A DNA stretch of 64,000 bases from UBA4802 sp964509195 (GTDB lineage Bacteria > Spirochaetota > UBA4802 > UB4802): contig CAZDWJ010000003.1 in NCBI GenBank assembly GCA_964509195.1, positions 124,001-188,000 on the forward strand, given 5' to 3'. The notes beneath the pieces are model-generated. The model saw only the letters and a program-made list of their open reading frames with translations, made no database searches and had not been told where the DNA came from. Positions within the stretch are counted from its first letter, which is position 1, and the number at the start of each line of letters is the position of its first letter. The position numbers and the translations under genes are program-made. Below are positions 1 to 8,529 of the stretch, one piece after another.

Positions 1-1240
1 ATTGAAGAGGCATTCCACACCCCAGTAAAAATGCATTGCCACTTGCCTTTCGTATACGGGCTACAGCACGTGCTAATGCTTCATACCGGGTAATCTTGTT
101 ATCATGGCGTACCCCCGGCAAAGCTGGTGCATACATGAAATCCAGTTTAAGATATTCATACCCCCATTCATATAATAACGTGTTAATAGTGTCTTCAATC
201 CAGCTTAAAACTGCAGGTTGCGTAACATCAACCGTGTAGTAATATCCACCCCATGCTGGATTGTAACCAGCAATAACAAGATTTCCCTTAGCATCTTTAA
301 GAATCCAGGATTTATTTTCTTTGAAAATTCTTGAATCCTTTGAAACAATGAATGGTGAATACCATATCCCTGGCGTAAAGCCCAATTCCTTTATTGTATC
401 AGCAATATAGCGCATTGCAGCAGTAAATGAACCCTTCACAGTAGTCCATTGGCCAATCGTTGTCTGATACCCATCGTCTATCTGGATAAAATCAAACGGA
501 ATACCATTTTCCTTTGCATACTTTGCATTGGCAATGATTTCATCTTTGGTTATTGAATTATAGTAATAATACCAGGAGCACCAGCCTTTCCTCATATTTT
601 TATTAAATGTGGGCGATAGTTCCTGTGTAATGCTTTCTGCATACGCCTGTAAAATTCTCCACGCATTTCCCTTCATAATGCACACAGTATCCAGAATGTA
701 CTCTTCTTCAGCATCACAGAATCTATCAATATCCCATATAATTGATAATAATTTTGTGCGATAGTTAAATTCAAAGGAAACAAATTGATGAAAGCGTTTT
801 TGCACTGGCAACTGTCCAAACAACATAGCTGATTGCAGGTTACTATCGCCACACAAAAACAGCATATCCGATTGTACTATACCACGTTTACCTTTTGGCG
901 GATTTGCAGCATTTTCCTGATTTGCTATGACAAACTTAGGCCACGGTTTTCTTTTTTTTGAATCCTTAAAAAAAGTACCCGTATATGTCCATGACTGATA
1001 GCCATTTGCAAAACATGCAATATCATCACTATTGGTCTGCAAAGTCAGTATTAATTTCTTTATATATAATCTGGTTGCGGATAAAATCGTAAGCTTTATT
1101 GCTTTATCCCGTGCATAATATACATGAGCGATATCATTTACATAATTATCATTTTTGCAATTATACGTTTTTGCACTACATGTGGCATTGTGCATTTCAT
1201 ACACAATTTCAATGCAATGATCATCAAATATAAACTCCAT
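1..1240 (-). CDS. Alpha-galactosidase, GH36-like, 3' part beyond left edge
   Basis: Hydrolyses alpha-galactosides; the family is a retaining glycosidase on a TIM barrel. I read an uninterrupted frame of about 413 codons from an ATG at 1240 leftwards past base 1, so the C-terminus is missing. An N-terminal beta-sandwich-like region contains GYQSWTYTG, a GH36 hallmark, followed by the barrel with KGWCSWYYYY, FDFIQIDDGYQ and YEYLKLDF. The Asp of the last motif is the expected nucleophile; the acid/base lies outside the window. No signal peptide is visible, so the enzyme is probably cytoplasmic. There is no strong ribosome binding site; the start lies 12 bases after the stop of the upstream gene, so the two may be co-transcribed. 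The family is clear, but the exact substrate (galactoside or a related sugar) is not. Confidence 0.82.
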   Translation of the reverse strand, partial: MEFIFDDHCIEIVYEMHNATCSAKTYNCKNDNYVNDIAHVYYARDKAIKLTILSATRLYIKKLILTLQTNSDDIACFANGYQSWTYTGTFFKDSKKRKPWPKFVIANQENAANPPKGKRGIVQSDMLFLCGDSNLQSAMLFGQLPVQKRFHQFVSFEFNYRTKLLSIIWDIDRFCDAEEEYILDTVCIMKGNAWRILQAYAESITQELSPTFNKNMRKGWCSWYYYYNSITKDEIIANAKYAKENGIPFDFIQIDDGYQTTIGQWTTVKGSFTAAMRYIADTIKELGFTPGIWYSPFIVSKDSRIFKENKSWILKDAKGNLVIAGYNPAWGGYYYTVDVTQPAVLSWIEDTINTLLYEWGYEYLKLDFMYAPALPGVRHDNKITRYEALARAVARIRKASGNAFLLGCGMPLQ

Positions 1241-1252
1241 AACACAGGCACC

Positions 1253-1552
1253 CTATTTACAATCGCTGTCTTTAATGATTTCACATGTTCCTATAAACAT
1301 TTTGTTATCCAAAGTTGTGTAGGTAATTTTAACAACCTGACACACTTCAATACTTGAAAACGAAGCACTTGCTTTGTTTTTAGTAAACACGCTTTTATCA
1401 TTTATGAAAAATATTTTTTCAGTTTTACCGTATTTAACTTCAATATAGTCCTTAGCAACATAAATCACTCTGCCTGAAAAACTTTTTTCTTTACCAAAAC
1501 CTAAAGCGGACAGAAACAATATAAGTGACACAATTATGGCTATATTTTTCAT
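1253..1552 (-). CDS. Small exported protein of unknown function
   Basis: About 99 residues. I chose the ATG at 1552 over an in-frame start 12 codons upstream because a strong AGGAGG lies just before it and the protein then begins with a clean signal peptide (MKNIAIIVSLILFLSALGFG). The mature part (FSGRVIYVAKDYIEVKYG) is strand-rich and looks like a small OB- or SH3-like barrel; two cysteines lie near the end. It should act in the periplasm or envelope. It sits directly upstream of the alpha-galactosidase on the same strand. No specific family is recognised, and linkage to sugar metabolism is only positional. Confidence 0.6.
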   Translation of the reverse strand: MKNIAIIVSLILFLSALGFGKEKSFSGRVIYVAKDYIEVKYGKTEKIFFINDKSVFTKNKASASFSSIEVCQVVKITYTTLDNKMFIGTCEIIKDSDCK

Positions 1553-2343
1553 GCTGCAACCTCCTGTTGTGAATGGCTTATAAACCATTTAAATACTATA
1601 TATTCACTCATTATAATAAAATCAATTGAAATTTATGCAACTACATTTTATGGGCACAGACAAAAACTGCTTTCTTCCTTAAAACATCAATAACCAATAA
1701 AGGAAAACAGTTTTTACTTATATTTGTACCCACAAGGTAACATCCTTAAAAATTAGTTTTTAGAAATTCCCTTATTGTTTATTTATAATATATTGAAACT
1801 ATTTAAACTGCATCAAATTCTCTACCAAAGGGATTTTATGTTACAAATAGTAAAGGATTATTTCCAGAATAATAAATTTTTCCGTAAGTGCATTAATTCT
1901 TTTTGTGATTCTTTTTCTTTGATTGTAAAAAATATATTACTTATATTTATTTATCGTTTTGAGCCATTCAATCAAGGATGGTAGCTTATCATACTTTAAT
2001 TGCCACAACTGATCTGACTAGTTAGATGTATCGTTTTTTATAGTTTTACTGTTATCATTAATGCATCTTTGCTTAACCAAAATAAGTTATCACTATCACA
2101 ATTTATGTGACATAAAACTATTATCATATGTACCTATTTGCAATTTAGATGTTATAGAAATGTAAATTATTAAATATTTTATTAATGAAAAAGTTTTAAT
2201 CTTGACAAAAATTAACTATCATCTTGCTTTACATTGGTATATTATGTATTCTTCCACAAGAATTGTATTATACGTTCTCCACAGTATAACATGACTTCCT
2301 TTCATACATTATCCATATTTAAGTATTTTGATAAGGAGAAATT
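1553..2343. other. Intergenic region, no convincing gene
   Basis: Very AT-rich spacer between two divergently transcribed genes. It holds an 82-bp imperfect palindrome at 1651-1732 (separate entry). A 69-codon open frame at 1775-1984 has no ribosome binding site and reads like random AT-rich sequence. A TTGACA at 2202-2207 could be a -35 box for the aminotransferase gene, but no -10 lies at proper spacing. Confidence 0.5.
1651..1732. repeat. MITE-like palindromic element, copy A
   Basis: About 82 bp with imperfect inverted ends TGGGCACA and TGTACCCA and an inner inverted repeat (AAAAACTGCTTTCTTCCTT against AAAGGAAAACAGTTTTT). A related element lies at 60846-60925, sharing the TGTGCCCA end and the block AAAAACTRCTTTCTT. 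It looks like a relic of a miniature inverted-repeat element, but a simple intergenic hairpin cannot be excluded. Confidence 0.4.
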
Positions 2344-3555
2344 ATGCAATTAGCGCAAAGATTAACAAAAATTAAGCCTTCACCCACCCTGGCAGTTACC
2401 GCACTGGCCAATTCGCTTAAAGCCCAGGGAATTGACGTAATTGGATTTGGCTCAGGTGAACCTGATTTTGATACACCACAATCAATTAAAAACGCTGCAA
2501 TTAAAGCACTTGAAGAAGGTAAAACAAAATATACACCATCTGGTGGTATTCCAGAATTAAAAAAAGCTATTGTTGAAAAATTTAAAAGGGACAACAACCT
2601 AGATTATAAAATTTCTGAAGTGACTGTAAATTGCGGCGGTAAACATTCATTTTACAATCTAATGCAGGTATTACTCAACAGTGGTGATGAAGTTATCATC
2701 CCTGCACCTTACTGGGTATCATATCCTGATATTGTTCTCTTAGCAGATGGTCTTCCAGTCATTATTCATACTGACGAATCAACCAACTTTAAAATTACTC
2801 CTGAAATGCTGAAAAAGCATATAACCAAAAAAACCAAAGCCATTGTTATTAATTCACCTTCCAACCCTACTGGAGCGATGTATACTCTTGATGAACTTAA
2901 GGCTATTGGTGAAGTACTAAAGTCATATGACATCTGTATTGTCACAGACGATATTTATGAAGTAATAGTATATGATAATAAAAAATTTTACAATATAGTG
3001 ACCGCAGTTCCTGAACTAAAACCAAAAACCATGGTGTTAAATGGCGTTTCTAAAACCTATTCAATGACCGGTTGGCGAATAGGATATATGGCAGGAGATG
3101 CAAATATTATTTCTCAGGTTGAAATGATACAGAGCCAATCAGTATCCAACCCAACATCTATTGCCCAGTGGGCAGCTGTTGAAGCTCTGAATGGTGACCA
3201 GAGTGTTTTAAATCCTATGATGGAAGCCTTTGCACGTAGGCGCGAAATAATTGTTAATGGGCTTAACGAAATTAAAGGAATTGAATGCCATAAACCTGAT
3301 GGTGCATTTTATGTTTTCCCAAATGTTAAAGGTGTGTACTCACTACCACGATTTGCATCAATCAAGGATATATACAAAGATGAAGCACTTTCCTCAAAAT
3401 TATCATCATATCTTCTAGAAGAAGCACGGGTTGCTGTAGTACCTGGCGTAGCGTTTGGTTCGGATGATAACATACGGCTTTCATTTGCAACATCTGATAA
3501 AAACATTGTTGAAGGTTTAAAGCGCATCAAAGAAGCCATAGAAAAGTTAGCATAA
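2344..3555 (+). CDS. PLP-dependent aspartate-type aminotransferase (class I/II)
   Basis: Moves an amino group between an amino acid, probably aspartate, and 2-oxoglutarate in the cytoplasm. The 403-residue length fits class I fold I enzymes. Visible motifs are the substrate-loop GSGEPDFDTP near residue 40, the PLP-contact region around residue 105 (CGGKHSFYNL), APYWVSYPD, the NSPSNPTG motif near 180, and SKTYSMTGWRIG, where Lys237 should form the Schiff base. The C-terminal FYVFPNVKG is also typical. AAGGAG lies just before the ATG. The gene is monocistronic, ending in a strong hairpin. The aspartate preference is from family resemblance; related enzymes use aromatic or other amino acids. Confidence 0.9.
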   Translation: MQLAQRLTKIKPSPTLAVTALANSLKAQGIDVIGFGSGEPDFDTPQSIKNAAIKALEEGKTKYTPSGGIPELKKAIVEKFKRDNNLDYKISEVTVNCGGKHSFYNLMQVLLNSGDEVIIPAPYWVSYPDIVLLADGLPVIIHTDESTNFKITPEMLKKHITKKTKAIVINSPSNPTGAMYTLDELKAIGEVLKSYDICIVTDDIYEVIVYDNKKFYNIVTAVPELKPKTMVLNGVSKTYSMTGWRIGYMAGDANIISQVEMIQSQSVSNPTSIAQWAAVEALNGDQSVLNPMMEAFARRREIIVNGLNEIKGIECHKPDGAFYVFPNVKGVYSLPRFASIKDIYKDEALSSKLSSYLLEEARVAVVPGVAFGSDDNIRLSFATSDKNIVEGLKRIKEAIEKLA

Positions 3556-3567
3556 ACTGCATAAGCA

Positions 3568-3605
3568 AAGTAATATCCCACTATGCTCACAGTGGGATAT
3601 TACTT
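3568..3605. terminator. Bidirectional intrinsic terminator
   Basis: A perfect 15-bp stem AAGTAATATCCCACT / AGTGGGATATTACTT with an 8-base loop lies between two convergent genes (aminotransferase and ylbF-like). Short T runs follow the stem on the plus strand and flank it on the minus strand. Confidence 0.85.
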
Positions 3606-3617
3606 TTCAACTATCTC

Positions 3618-4010
3618 TTAAAAATTTCCCGTAATGATTTTGCCACTTTGTCCAGGTTTAATTATCTTTGATGGGCCAATAGGATCGCCTTTAGGATTAC
3701 TGATTGCATTCTGAATTTGCATCATCATATTTACGTAATACGTTTGTGTAGCAATAAATTCCTTTATTAGCTGACTTTCCGAAACTTTCTGGCTTATGTC
3801 CTGGAGTTTTTTCTTTTCTTCAACTTCGATGACGCCACCATTTGCTTCTTTCTTATACAATTCTTCACTCACCTTAATATATTCTTCAAGCAACTTCCGT
3901 GCATTCTCATCAGCTTCAATTTTTTTTACCAGTTCTTCATACCGTTTGAAAATATCAGAACCTTTTATCATCAATCCCAGTTCATTGGCCTTTTGCAATA
4001 TTTCTTCCAT
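3618..4010 (-). CDS. YlbF/YmcA family protein
   Basis: About 130 residues, almost all helical and rich in Lys/Glu, with the family pattern of an N-terminal ILQKANELGLMIKGSDIFKR helix (Com_YlbF domain). In Bacillus the relatives YlbF, YmcA and YaaT form a complex that influences competence, sporulation and RNase Y-dependent mRNA maturation; whether that role holds here is unknown. I chose the ATG at 4010 because AAGGAG precedes it at good spacing; the longer frame to 4067 adds only AT-rich, unlikely sequence. The tail (SKIIKPGQSGKIITGNF) looks disordered. It stands alone, converging on the aminotransferase gene. Confidence 0.72.
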   Translation of the reverse strand: MEEILQKANELGLMIKGSDIFKRYEELVKKIEADENARKLLEEYIKVSEELYKKEANGGVIEVEEKKKLQDISQKVSESQLIKEFIATQTYYVNMMMQIQNAISNPKGDPIGPSKIIKPGQSGKIITGNF

Positions 4011-4300
4011 AACAATTATCTCCTTTATATAATCATATTGAAATTCAAACAAATAGTAACATTGCAATCTATTTTTAAGAAGAAAAACGAAAGTAGTTTA
4101 ATTATATGTGCGATAGTTACTGTTAAGTATAGCTTTTTGTGCAATATTTGCAATAAATATGATGAAAAAATTTTAGCAAGGATTTTTTTGAAAAAATTGA
4201 TATTTAGTGTAAATTGAATTGACAAAGTTTATTAAACCACACTATATTAGTACAAAATTTTCTAAAATTACATATAGAAGTTCATTTTGATTTACTATTT

Positions 4301-4364
4301 CATCCTGAACTTGATTCAGGATCTTAAATCAAAGAAAAGATTCCGTATCACCCACGGAATGACA
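4301..4364. repeat. REP-like double hairpin upstream of bactofilin
   Basis: Two small palindromes in a row: CCTGAACTTGATTCAGG and ATTCCGTatcacccACGGAAT, ending in GACA. This layout recalls dispersed extragenic palindromes found in many bacterial genomes. A second unit with the same overall logic lies at 8468-8500. It is immediately upstream of the bactofilin start and may lie in its 5' leader. Confidence 0.5.
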
Positions 4365-4397
4365 TTGATAAATACCTATTTTAACGGAGAATATTTC

Positions 4398-4748
4398 ATG
4401 GTAGAACAAAAAGAAATAATTGAAGATGAAAATAAGATTGGAACTGTCATAGCAAGCGATATCAAATTCAGAGGCACATTAAAATTCAAATCCTCATTAA
4501 AAATAAAAGGTTTCTTTCAGGGCAAAGTTGAAACTGACGGAACTTTAATTATTGGTGATGAAGCAAACGTCAGTGCTGAAATAATAGCGTCTACTGTTTC
4601 AATTAGCGGTAAATGCCAGGGCAAAATTAAAGCAAGCAAGTTAATTGAAATATTTGAACACAGCAATATGTCAGGTGATATTGTAACACCAGACCTTTAT
4701 ATAGAGAACGGCGCAAAATTTAACGGAACCTGTATAATGCCAAAATAA
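4398..4748 (+). CDS. Bactofilin (polymer-forming cytoskeletal protein)
   Basis: Bactofilins polymerise without nucleotide into filaments that organise cell-wall enzymes, shape or stalks. The 116-residue protein has the right-handed beta-helix repeat pattern (GTLKFKSSLKIKGFFQGKV, GTLIIGDEANVSAEIIAS, KCQGKIKASKLIEI) and a short disordered N-terminus, as expected. I chose the ATG at 4398 because GGAG precedes it; the open frame extends upstream to 4287 only through a REP-like repeat. The next gene, 12 bases on, encodes an outer-membrane protein, so the pair is probably an operon with an envelope role. Confidence 0.85.
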   Translation: MVEQKEIIEDENKIGTVIASDIKFRGTLKFKSSLKIKGFFQGKVETDGTLIIGDEANVSAEIIASTVSISGKCQGKIKASKLIEIFEHSNMSGDIVTPDLYIENGAKFNGTCIMPK

Positions 4749-4760
4749 AGGCAATAATTA

Positions 4761-5429
4761 ATGACATTTGAAAAGATAAAACAAAATGTAAATAGATTTC
4801 TTTTTACCACATTGCTTATAATTATATCTGCCTTACTGTATATTCCTGTTTTTGCACAAGGCTATCAAAATTATATTTTTTGCTTTAGCATCAGCGGCGG
4901 AATGAATGATGTGTGGCATATTAGTGGCAGTGAGGAAGGTGAATCTGTTAAATGGAAACCTGGTATAATAGCTGGAGCCGGTTTAATACTGGAAAATATG
5001 TTCTCACCTACATTTGGAATACATTCTGGTCTTTCATACTTATATCACCAAACCAAGTTAGAATTTGGTGATACACCTGATGCAAAAATAATATCTAAAA
5101 ATCATTCCATTGTGATACCACTGTATCTCATATCATCATTTGGCAGTAAGTTACGAGTAGATATTCTATATGGTCTTAACTACATGCATATTTTCCATAA
5201 TACCATGTCCAATAACAACAATAGCACTACTGGCACCAGATATATCAATTATAACCAGTTTGGATGTGGCCTGCAATTGCGCTTAGCTATTCCATTTGAT
5301 AGATTTACCTACTTTTATATAGGCCCACATGGACAGTTTTATTTTTCCAATGTTGTAGAATCTACACGCTGGCGCGACTACTTATATACTATTCAGCTAA
5401 ATCTAGGGATGTTATTTAAAACATTCTGA
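4761..5429 (+). CDS. Outer-membrane beta-barrel protein
   Basis: 222 residues. A signal peptide of about 32 residues ends near VFAQG, followed by alternating amphipathic strands with Gly/aromatic pattern (GIIAGAGLILEN, GIHSGLSYLYHQ, FGCGLQLRLAIPF) and a terminal aromatic residue (MLFKTF), all typical of small eight-stranded barrels of the OmpA/PorT type. It is expected in the outer membrane. It directly follows the bactofilin gene with a short gap and a weak ribosome binding site, suggesting co-transcription. The exact family and ligand are not recognised. Confidence 0.72.
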   Translation: MTFEKIKQNVNRFLFTTLLIIISALLYIPVFAQGYQNYIFCFSISGGMNDVWHISGSEEGESVKWKPGIIAGAGLILENMFSPTFGIHSGLSYLYHQTKLEFGDTPDAKIISKNHSIVIPLYLISSFGSKLRVDILYGLNYMHIFHNTMSNNNNSTTGTRYINYNQFGCGLQLRLAIPFDRFTYFYIGPHGQFYFSNVVESTRWRDYLYTIQLNLGMLFKTF

Positions 5430-5435
5430 TATCGG

Positions 5436-7061
5436 CTACTTCTTAAGAACTTCAGGTAATACCGTTTTCCTCAACTCTTTTTTATTAAATTTTCCCACAC
5501 TTGTTTTAGGTATTTCCTTTAAGAAGACGATTTCATCAGGCAACCACCATTTGGCAACCTTTGCTTGCAAAAACTCCATAATATCTTCTTTTGTTATAGA
5601 ATCAGCAAATTCTAGTTTGGGGACTATACATGCCAGCGGACGTTCCTGCCATTTTTCATGAGGCATGGCAATAACAGCTGCTTCAAGCACTTTGGGATGT
5701 GCCATAATTTGATTTTCAAGATCAACTGATGATATCCATTCTCCTCCACTTTTGATTAAATCTTTAGTGCGGTCTACTAGTGAGATGTAGCCTTCTTCAT
5801 CTATTGTCGCGATATCACCAGTGTGTAGCCAGCCATCCTTAAACGTCTGTTTACTTCGCTCAGGGTCTTTATAATATTCACTGGCGATCCATGGGCCACG
5901 CAAACAAACTTCTCCCATTTCCTTGCCATTCCACTGCACCTCTTTTCCTGTTTCCAGATTAACCACCTTCATTTCAAGTCCCAATGCTAAAATCCCTGCA
6001 GTAGTTTTAATATCAAACAATTCCTTTTCCGGTAAATTCTGCATATAACTTTTAGGAATAGCTGCTGTAGCCAGTGGTGATGTCTCAGTCATTCCATATG
6101 CCTGTACAATATTGAAATTATATTTTTTTGCAAACGATTCCATCAAATAGCGTGGCATCGCTGAGCCACCTGAATACACTGCACGTATTGATGAAAAATC
6201 ATGTTCCCCACCGCTTTCAAGATACTGGTGCAACATCATCCAGATTGTTGGAACACCGCAGGTAAAACTAACTTTTTCCTCGGCAATAATTTTGCACAAT
6301 GCCTTCATATCTAGTATTTGTCTGCCTGGCAGAACCTGTTTACATCCCAAACCCGTTGCTCCAAAAGGAGCACCCCAGGCATTTGCATGAAACATTGGAA
6401 CCACATGCATTGCACAATCACTTTCATTAAGGCCCAATGTGACTCCAGCTGCATACGCATGCAGCACTAGACCACGATGAGAATATACTACACCTTTGGG
6501 ATCACCGGTTGTAGCGGATGTGTAACATATAAGTGCTGGATCGTATTCATCCCGTTCTTTTAGGAAATCGAACTCTGTGGGGAAATCCTTGATTAAATCA
6601 TCATATAATATTGCAGGTGATAATTTTGTATCAGGCATTTTGCCTGTTTGCGACATGATAACATACTGTTTTACTGTCTTTAGCTGGTCTTTTACCGGCT
6701 CTAACAAAAAATATAAATCTTCATCAACAAAAATGATTTTATCTTCAGCATGATTGACAATATAAATAAGGTGCTCGTGCGATAAACGGACATTCAGCGT
6801 ATGAAGCACTGCACCCATACATGGCACACCAAAATATAATTCCAGATGACGGTGATTATTCAAGGCAAATGACGCAACACGATCACCTTTTTGAATATTA
6901 AGCGATTGAAGAGCATGAGCAAGTTGACAGCATCGCTTATACCACTGTCCATAGTTATATACAAACTTTTGGTCCGGATATACAGACACAATTTCTTTCT
7001 TTGGGAAATATTTAGCAGCCCTTTCCATAAAATTGGTGAGAAGTAAAGGATACCTCATCAT
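5436..7061 (-). CDS. Medium/long-chain acyl-CoA synthetase (AMP-forming)
   Basis: Activates a fatty acid with ATP to an acyl-adenylate and then an acyl-CoA. The 541-residue protein shows the adenylating-enzyme motifs in order: YTSATTGDPKG near residue 185, VPMFHANAWG, the QAYGMTETSP motif near 325, GWLHTGDIATIDEEG with the catalytic-hinge Asp, DRTKDLIKSGGEW, and the C-terminal PKTSVGKFNKKELR lysine motif. No signal peptide is present. AGGAGG precedes the first of two adjacent ATGs. It converges on the outer-membrane protein gene with a 6-base gap. It could feed acyl-CoA to the lipid-linked genes elsewhere in the window, but the chain length cannot be read from sequence. Confidence 0.9.
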   Translation of the reverse strand: MMRYPLLLTNFMERAAKYFPKKEIVSVYPDQKFVYNYGQWYKRCCQLAHALQSLNIQKGDRVASFALNNHRHLELYFGVPCMGAVLHTLNVRLSHEHLIYIVNHAEDKIIFVDEDLYFLLEPVKDQLKTVKQYVIMSQTGKMPDTKLSPAILYDDLIKDFPTEFDFLKERDEYDPALICYTSATTGDPKGVVYSHRGLVLHAYAAGVTLGLNESDCAMHVVPMFHANAWGAPFGATGLGCKQVLPGRQILDMKALCKIIAEEKVSFTCGVPTIWMMLHQYLESGGEHDFSSIRAVYSGGSAMPRYLMESFAKKYNFNIVQAYGMTETSPLATAAIPKSYMQNLPEKELFDIKTTAGILALGLEMKVVNLETGKEVQWNGKEMGEVCLRGPWIASEYYKDPERSKQTFKDGWLHTGDIATIDEEGYISLVDRTKDLIKSGGEWISSVDLENQIMAHPKVLEAAVIAMPHEKWQERPLACIVPKLEFADSITKEDIMEFLQAKVAKWWLPDEIVFLKEIPKTSVGKFNKKELRKTVLPEVLKK

Positions 7062-7377
7062 GGCAAACCTCCTTGATAGTAAATATTATTAATCTCTTAG
7101 CTATGGCATAAGCGCTATGACAATTTACTAACATTTCAGCAGATTGACTTTATATTTGTTCTGCTAATTAATATAAAATTTTATTATTGTTAACATATAA
7201 TATAATACTGATTATATATATTCAGGTCAATCTTTTTTTTCTTACCAACTAAAAGTACAACATGAGTAAGCATGTTAACAATTATAATTTTCTTGTATAG
7301 TATAAATTATCTTTGACGCTTTTTTAAACAAAACTTTATATTTCAAAAATGATTTATATTTTTTCAAATTTTTTAAA
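7062..7377. other. AT-rich intergenic region
   Basis: 316 bases between the acyl-CoA synthetase gene and a rightward open frame. Long A/T runs, several TATAAT-like strings and no open frame of note. I see no hairpin terminator or operator that I could defend. Confidence 0.5.
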
Positions 7378-7962
7378 ATGTTAATAATTTATATTGTTTA
7401 TCAAGAGTGCAGTATAATCACCTTTTTTTTCTCACTGGAAACACCTAAACTTAAACAACCATCAAATAAAGATTTTATTGATGAAAAAGCAATTACCGAA
7501 GCCATGTTAGCAGCTGCAAAATATCGATTAGCATTTGGCAATATGTTACCAAAAAAAGCACTGATAATTGTAAATCGAGAGCAAATCGAAAAATTTAATC
7601 TTTCCATCTATCAGATGGGTAATGTCTATTGTATTGATATCCCGATGAATCTGATGTTTATGAATGAATCAGCAGTGATTGTATCATTTACCAATACCAT
7701 CAATGATTCTGAAATCAGTAACTATCTTGCACAATTACGTAAAAAAAGAGAACAAGAAGAAAGAAAATACTGTGAAGAGCTACAGAAAAAACATGAAACT
7801 GAAAAACATACCGAAGATAAAAATAATAATGATAATCTGGATAATGATGACTATAATACATATGAAAATGATTTAGACATTACTGATGACGAGAGCACTG
7901 ATCAAGATACCAACACACAAACTAATTCAGACACCAACACTAACACTGATAATATAAAATGA
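7378..7962 (+). CDS. Hypothetical protein with acidic low-complexity tail
   Basis: 194 codons. No ribosome binding site precedes the ATG at 7378 and the first 25 codons look like intergenic sequence, so the true start may be further in or lost. The middle (ITEAMLAAAKYRLAFGNML, VYCIDIPMNLMFMNESAVIVSF) looks like a genuine folded domain. It is followed by a charged helix (LRKKREQEERKYCEELQKKH) and an Asn/Asp/Thr-rich disordered tail. The next 350 bases hold a PAS fragment, so the locus seems to be decaying. No family recognised. Confidence 0.4.
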   Translation: MLIIYIVYQECSIITFFFSLETPKLKQPSNKDFIDEKAITEAMLAAAKYRLAFGNMLPKKALIIVNREQIEKFNLSIYQMGNVYCIDIPMNLMFMNESAVIVSFTNTINDSEISNYLAQLRKKREQEERKYCEELQKKHETEKHTEDKNNNDNLDNDDYNTYENDLDITDDESTDQDTNTQTNSDTNTNTDNIK

Positions 7963-7963
7963 T

Positions 7964-8077
7964 GATGAACTCAGATTGCGTGCAAGCATTATTTTAGACA
8001 ACATTGATGATAGTGTGTTCACCATTGACCTTTATTTTCGTATCACTTCACTGAATAATGCTGCCTACAAAATTTAA
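7964..8077 (+). pseudogene. PAS-domain fragment
   Basis: An open stretch without a start codon reads DELRLRASIILDNIDDSVFT followed by IDLYFRITSLNNAAYKI and a stop. This matches the opening helix and first strands of PAS domains of sigma-54 activators and sensor kinases (pattern: ILDNI-D-VFTID--RIT--N-AA). Everything downstream of the first strands is missing. It is probably the stub of a deleted regulator. Confidence 0.5.
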
Positions 8078-8112
8078 GAGCTTAAAAGCACAGATTAAGC
8101 GTTGGGCAAGCC

Positions 8113-8304
8113 ATGCAAGAAAATAATAAATTCATTATGAGGCAAATACGTATGTTTGGAAAAGACAAAAAAGGTTCAAAAACACAAGCGGTTAAACCTG
8201 AAATGGATGCAAAACAGGTTACCAGGATTGATGATGAAAATCCTTATAGCATAGAAGATGGTTATTTAAAACTAAGCTTTGTTTTGATAAAAGATTGTAA
8301 ATAA
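8113..8304 (+). CDS. Short hypothetical ORF
   Basis: 63 codons, Lys-rich, with no recognisable domain and no clear ribosome binding site. Its position next to the PAS fragment suggests debris, or the N-terminus of a truncated gene (the end LSFVLIKDCK is abrupt). Included only because it has protein-like composition. Confidence 0.2.
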   Translation: MQENNKFIMRQIRMFGKDKKGSKTQAVKPEMDAKQVTRIDDENPYSIEDGYLKLSFVLIKDCK

Positions 8305-8467
8305 AAAAATTTATTTGACGAACATAACAGTGTTATTTAAATATCCATACTATCCAATATTTCCGATGAGTTATCCATAACTGGTCATGTATAAACAAAC
8401 GTGGAAGTACAAAACGAATTTTCAATCTGACCACAAAAATTGTGGGGAGAACCAAAAACTTGAGACG

Positions 8468-8500
8468 AGATTCTTCGGCACTTTGTGCCTCAAAATGACA
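8468..8500. repeat. REP-like palindrome upstream of Fe-S protein gene
   Basis: GAGATTCTTC followed by the hairpin GGCACtttGTGCC and CAAAATGACA. This type of dispersed extragenic unit recurs in many environmental genomes; compare the unit at 4301-4364. It lies 29 bases before the start of the next gene. Confidence 0.45.
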
Positions 8501-8529
8501 GGTTAAATTTTATTTTAGGAGGAAGTAGT

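Noticed and set aside
36..239. Plus-strand open frame of 67 codons
   Set aside because: It is the antisense shadow of the GH36 gene, whose continuous frame with clear motifs runs on the minus strand.
1775..1984. 69-codon plus-strand frame in the first intergenic region
   Set aside because: No ribosome binding site and AT-rich composition without any domain pattern; probably chance.
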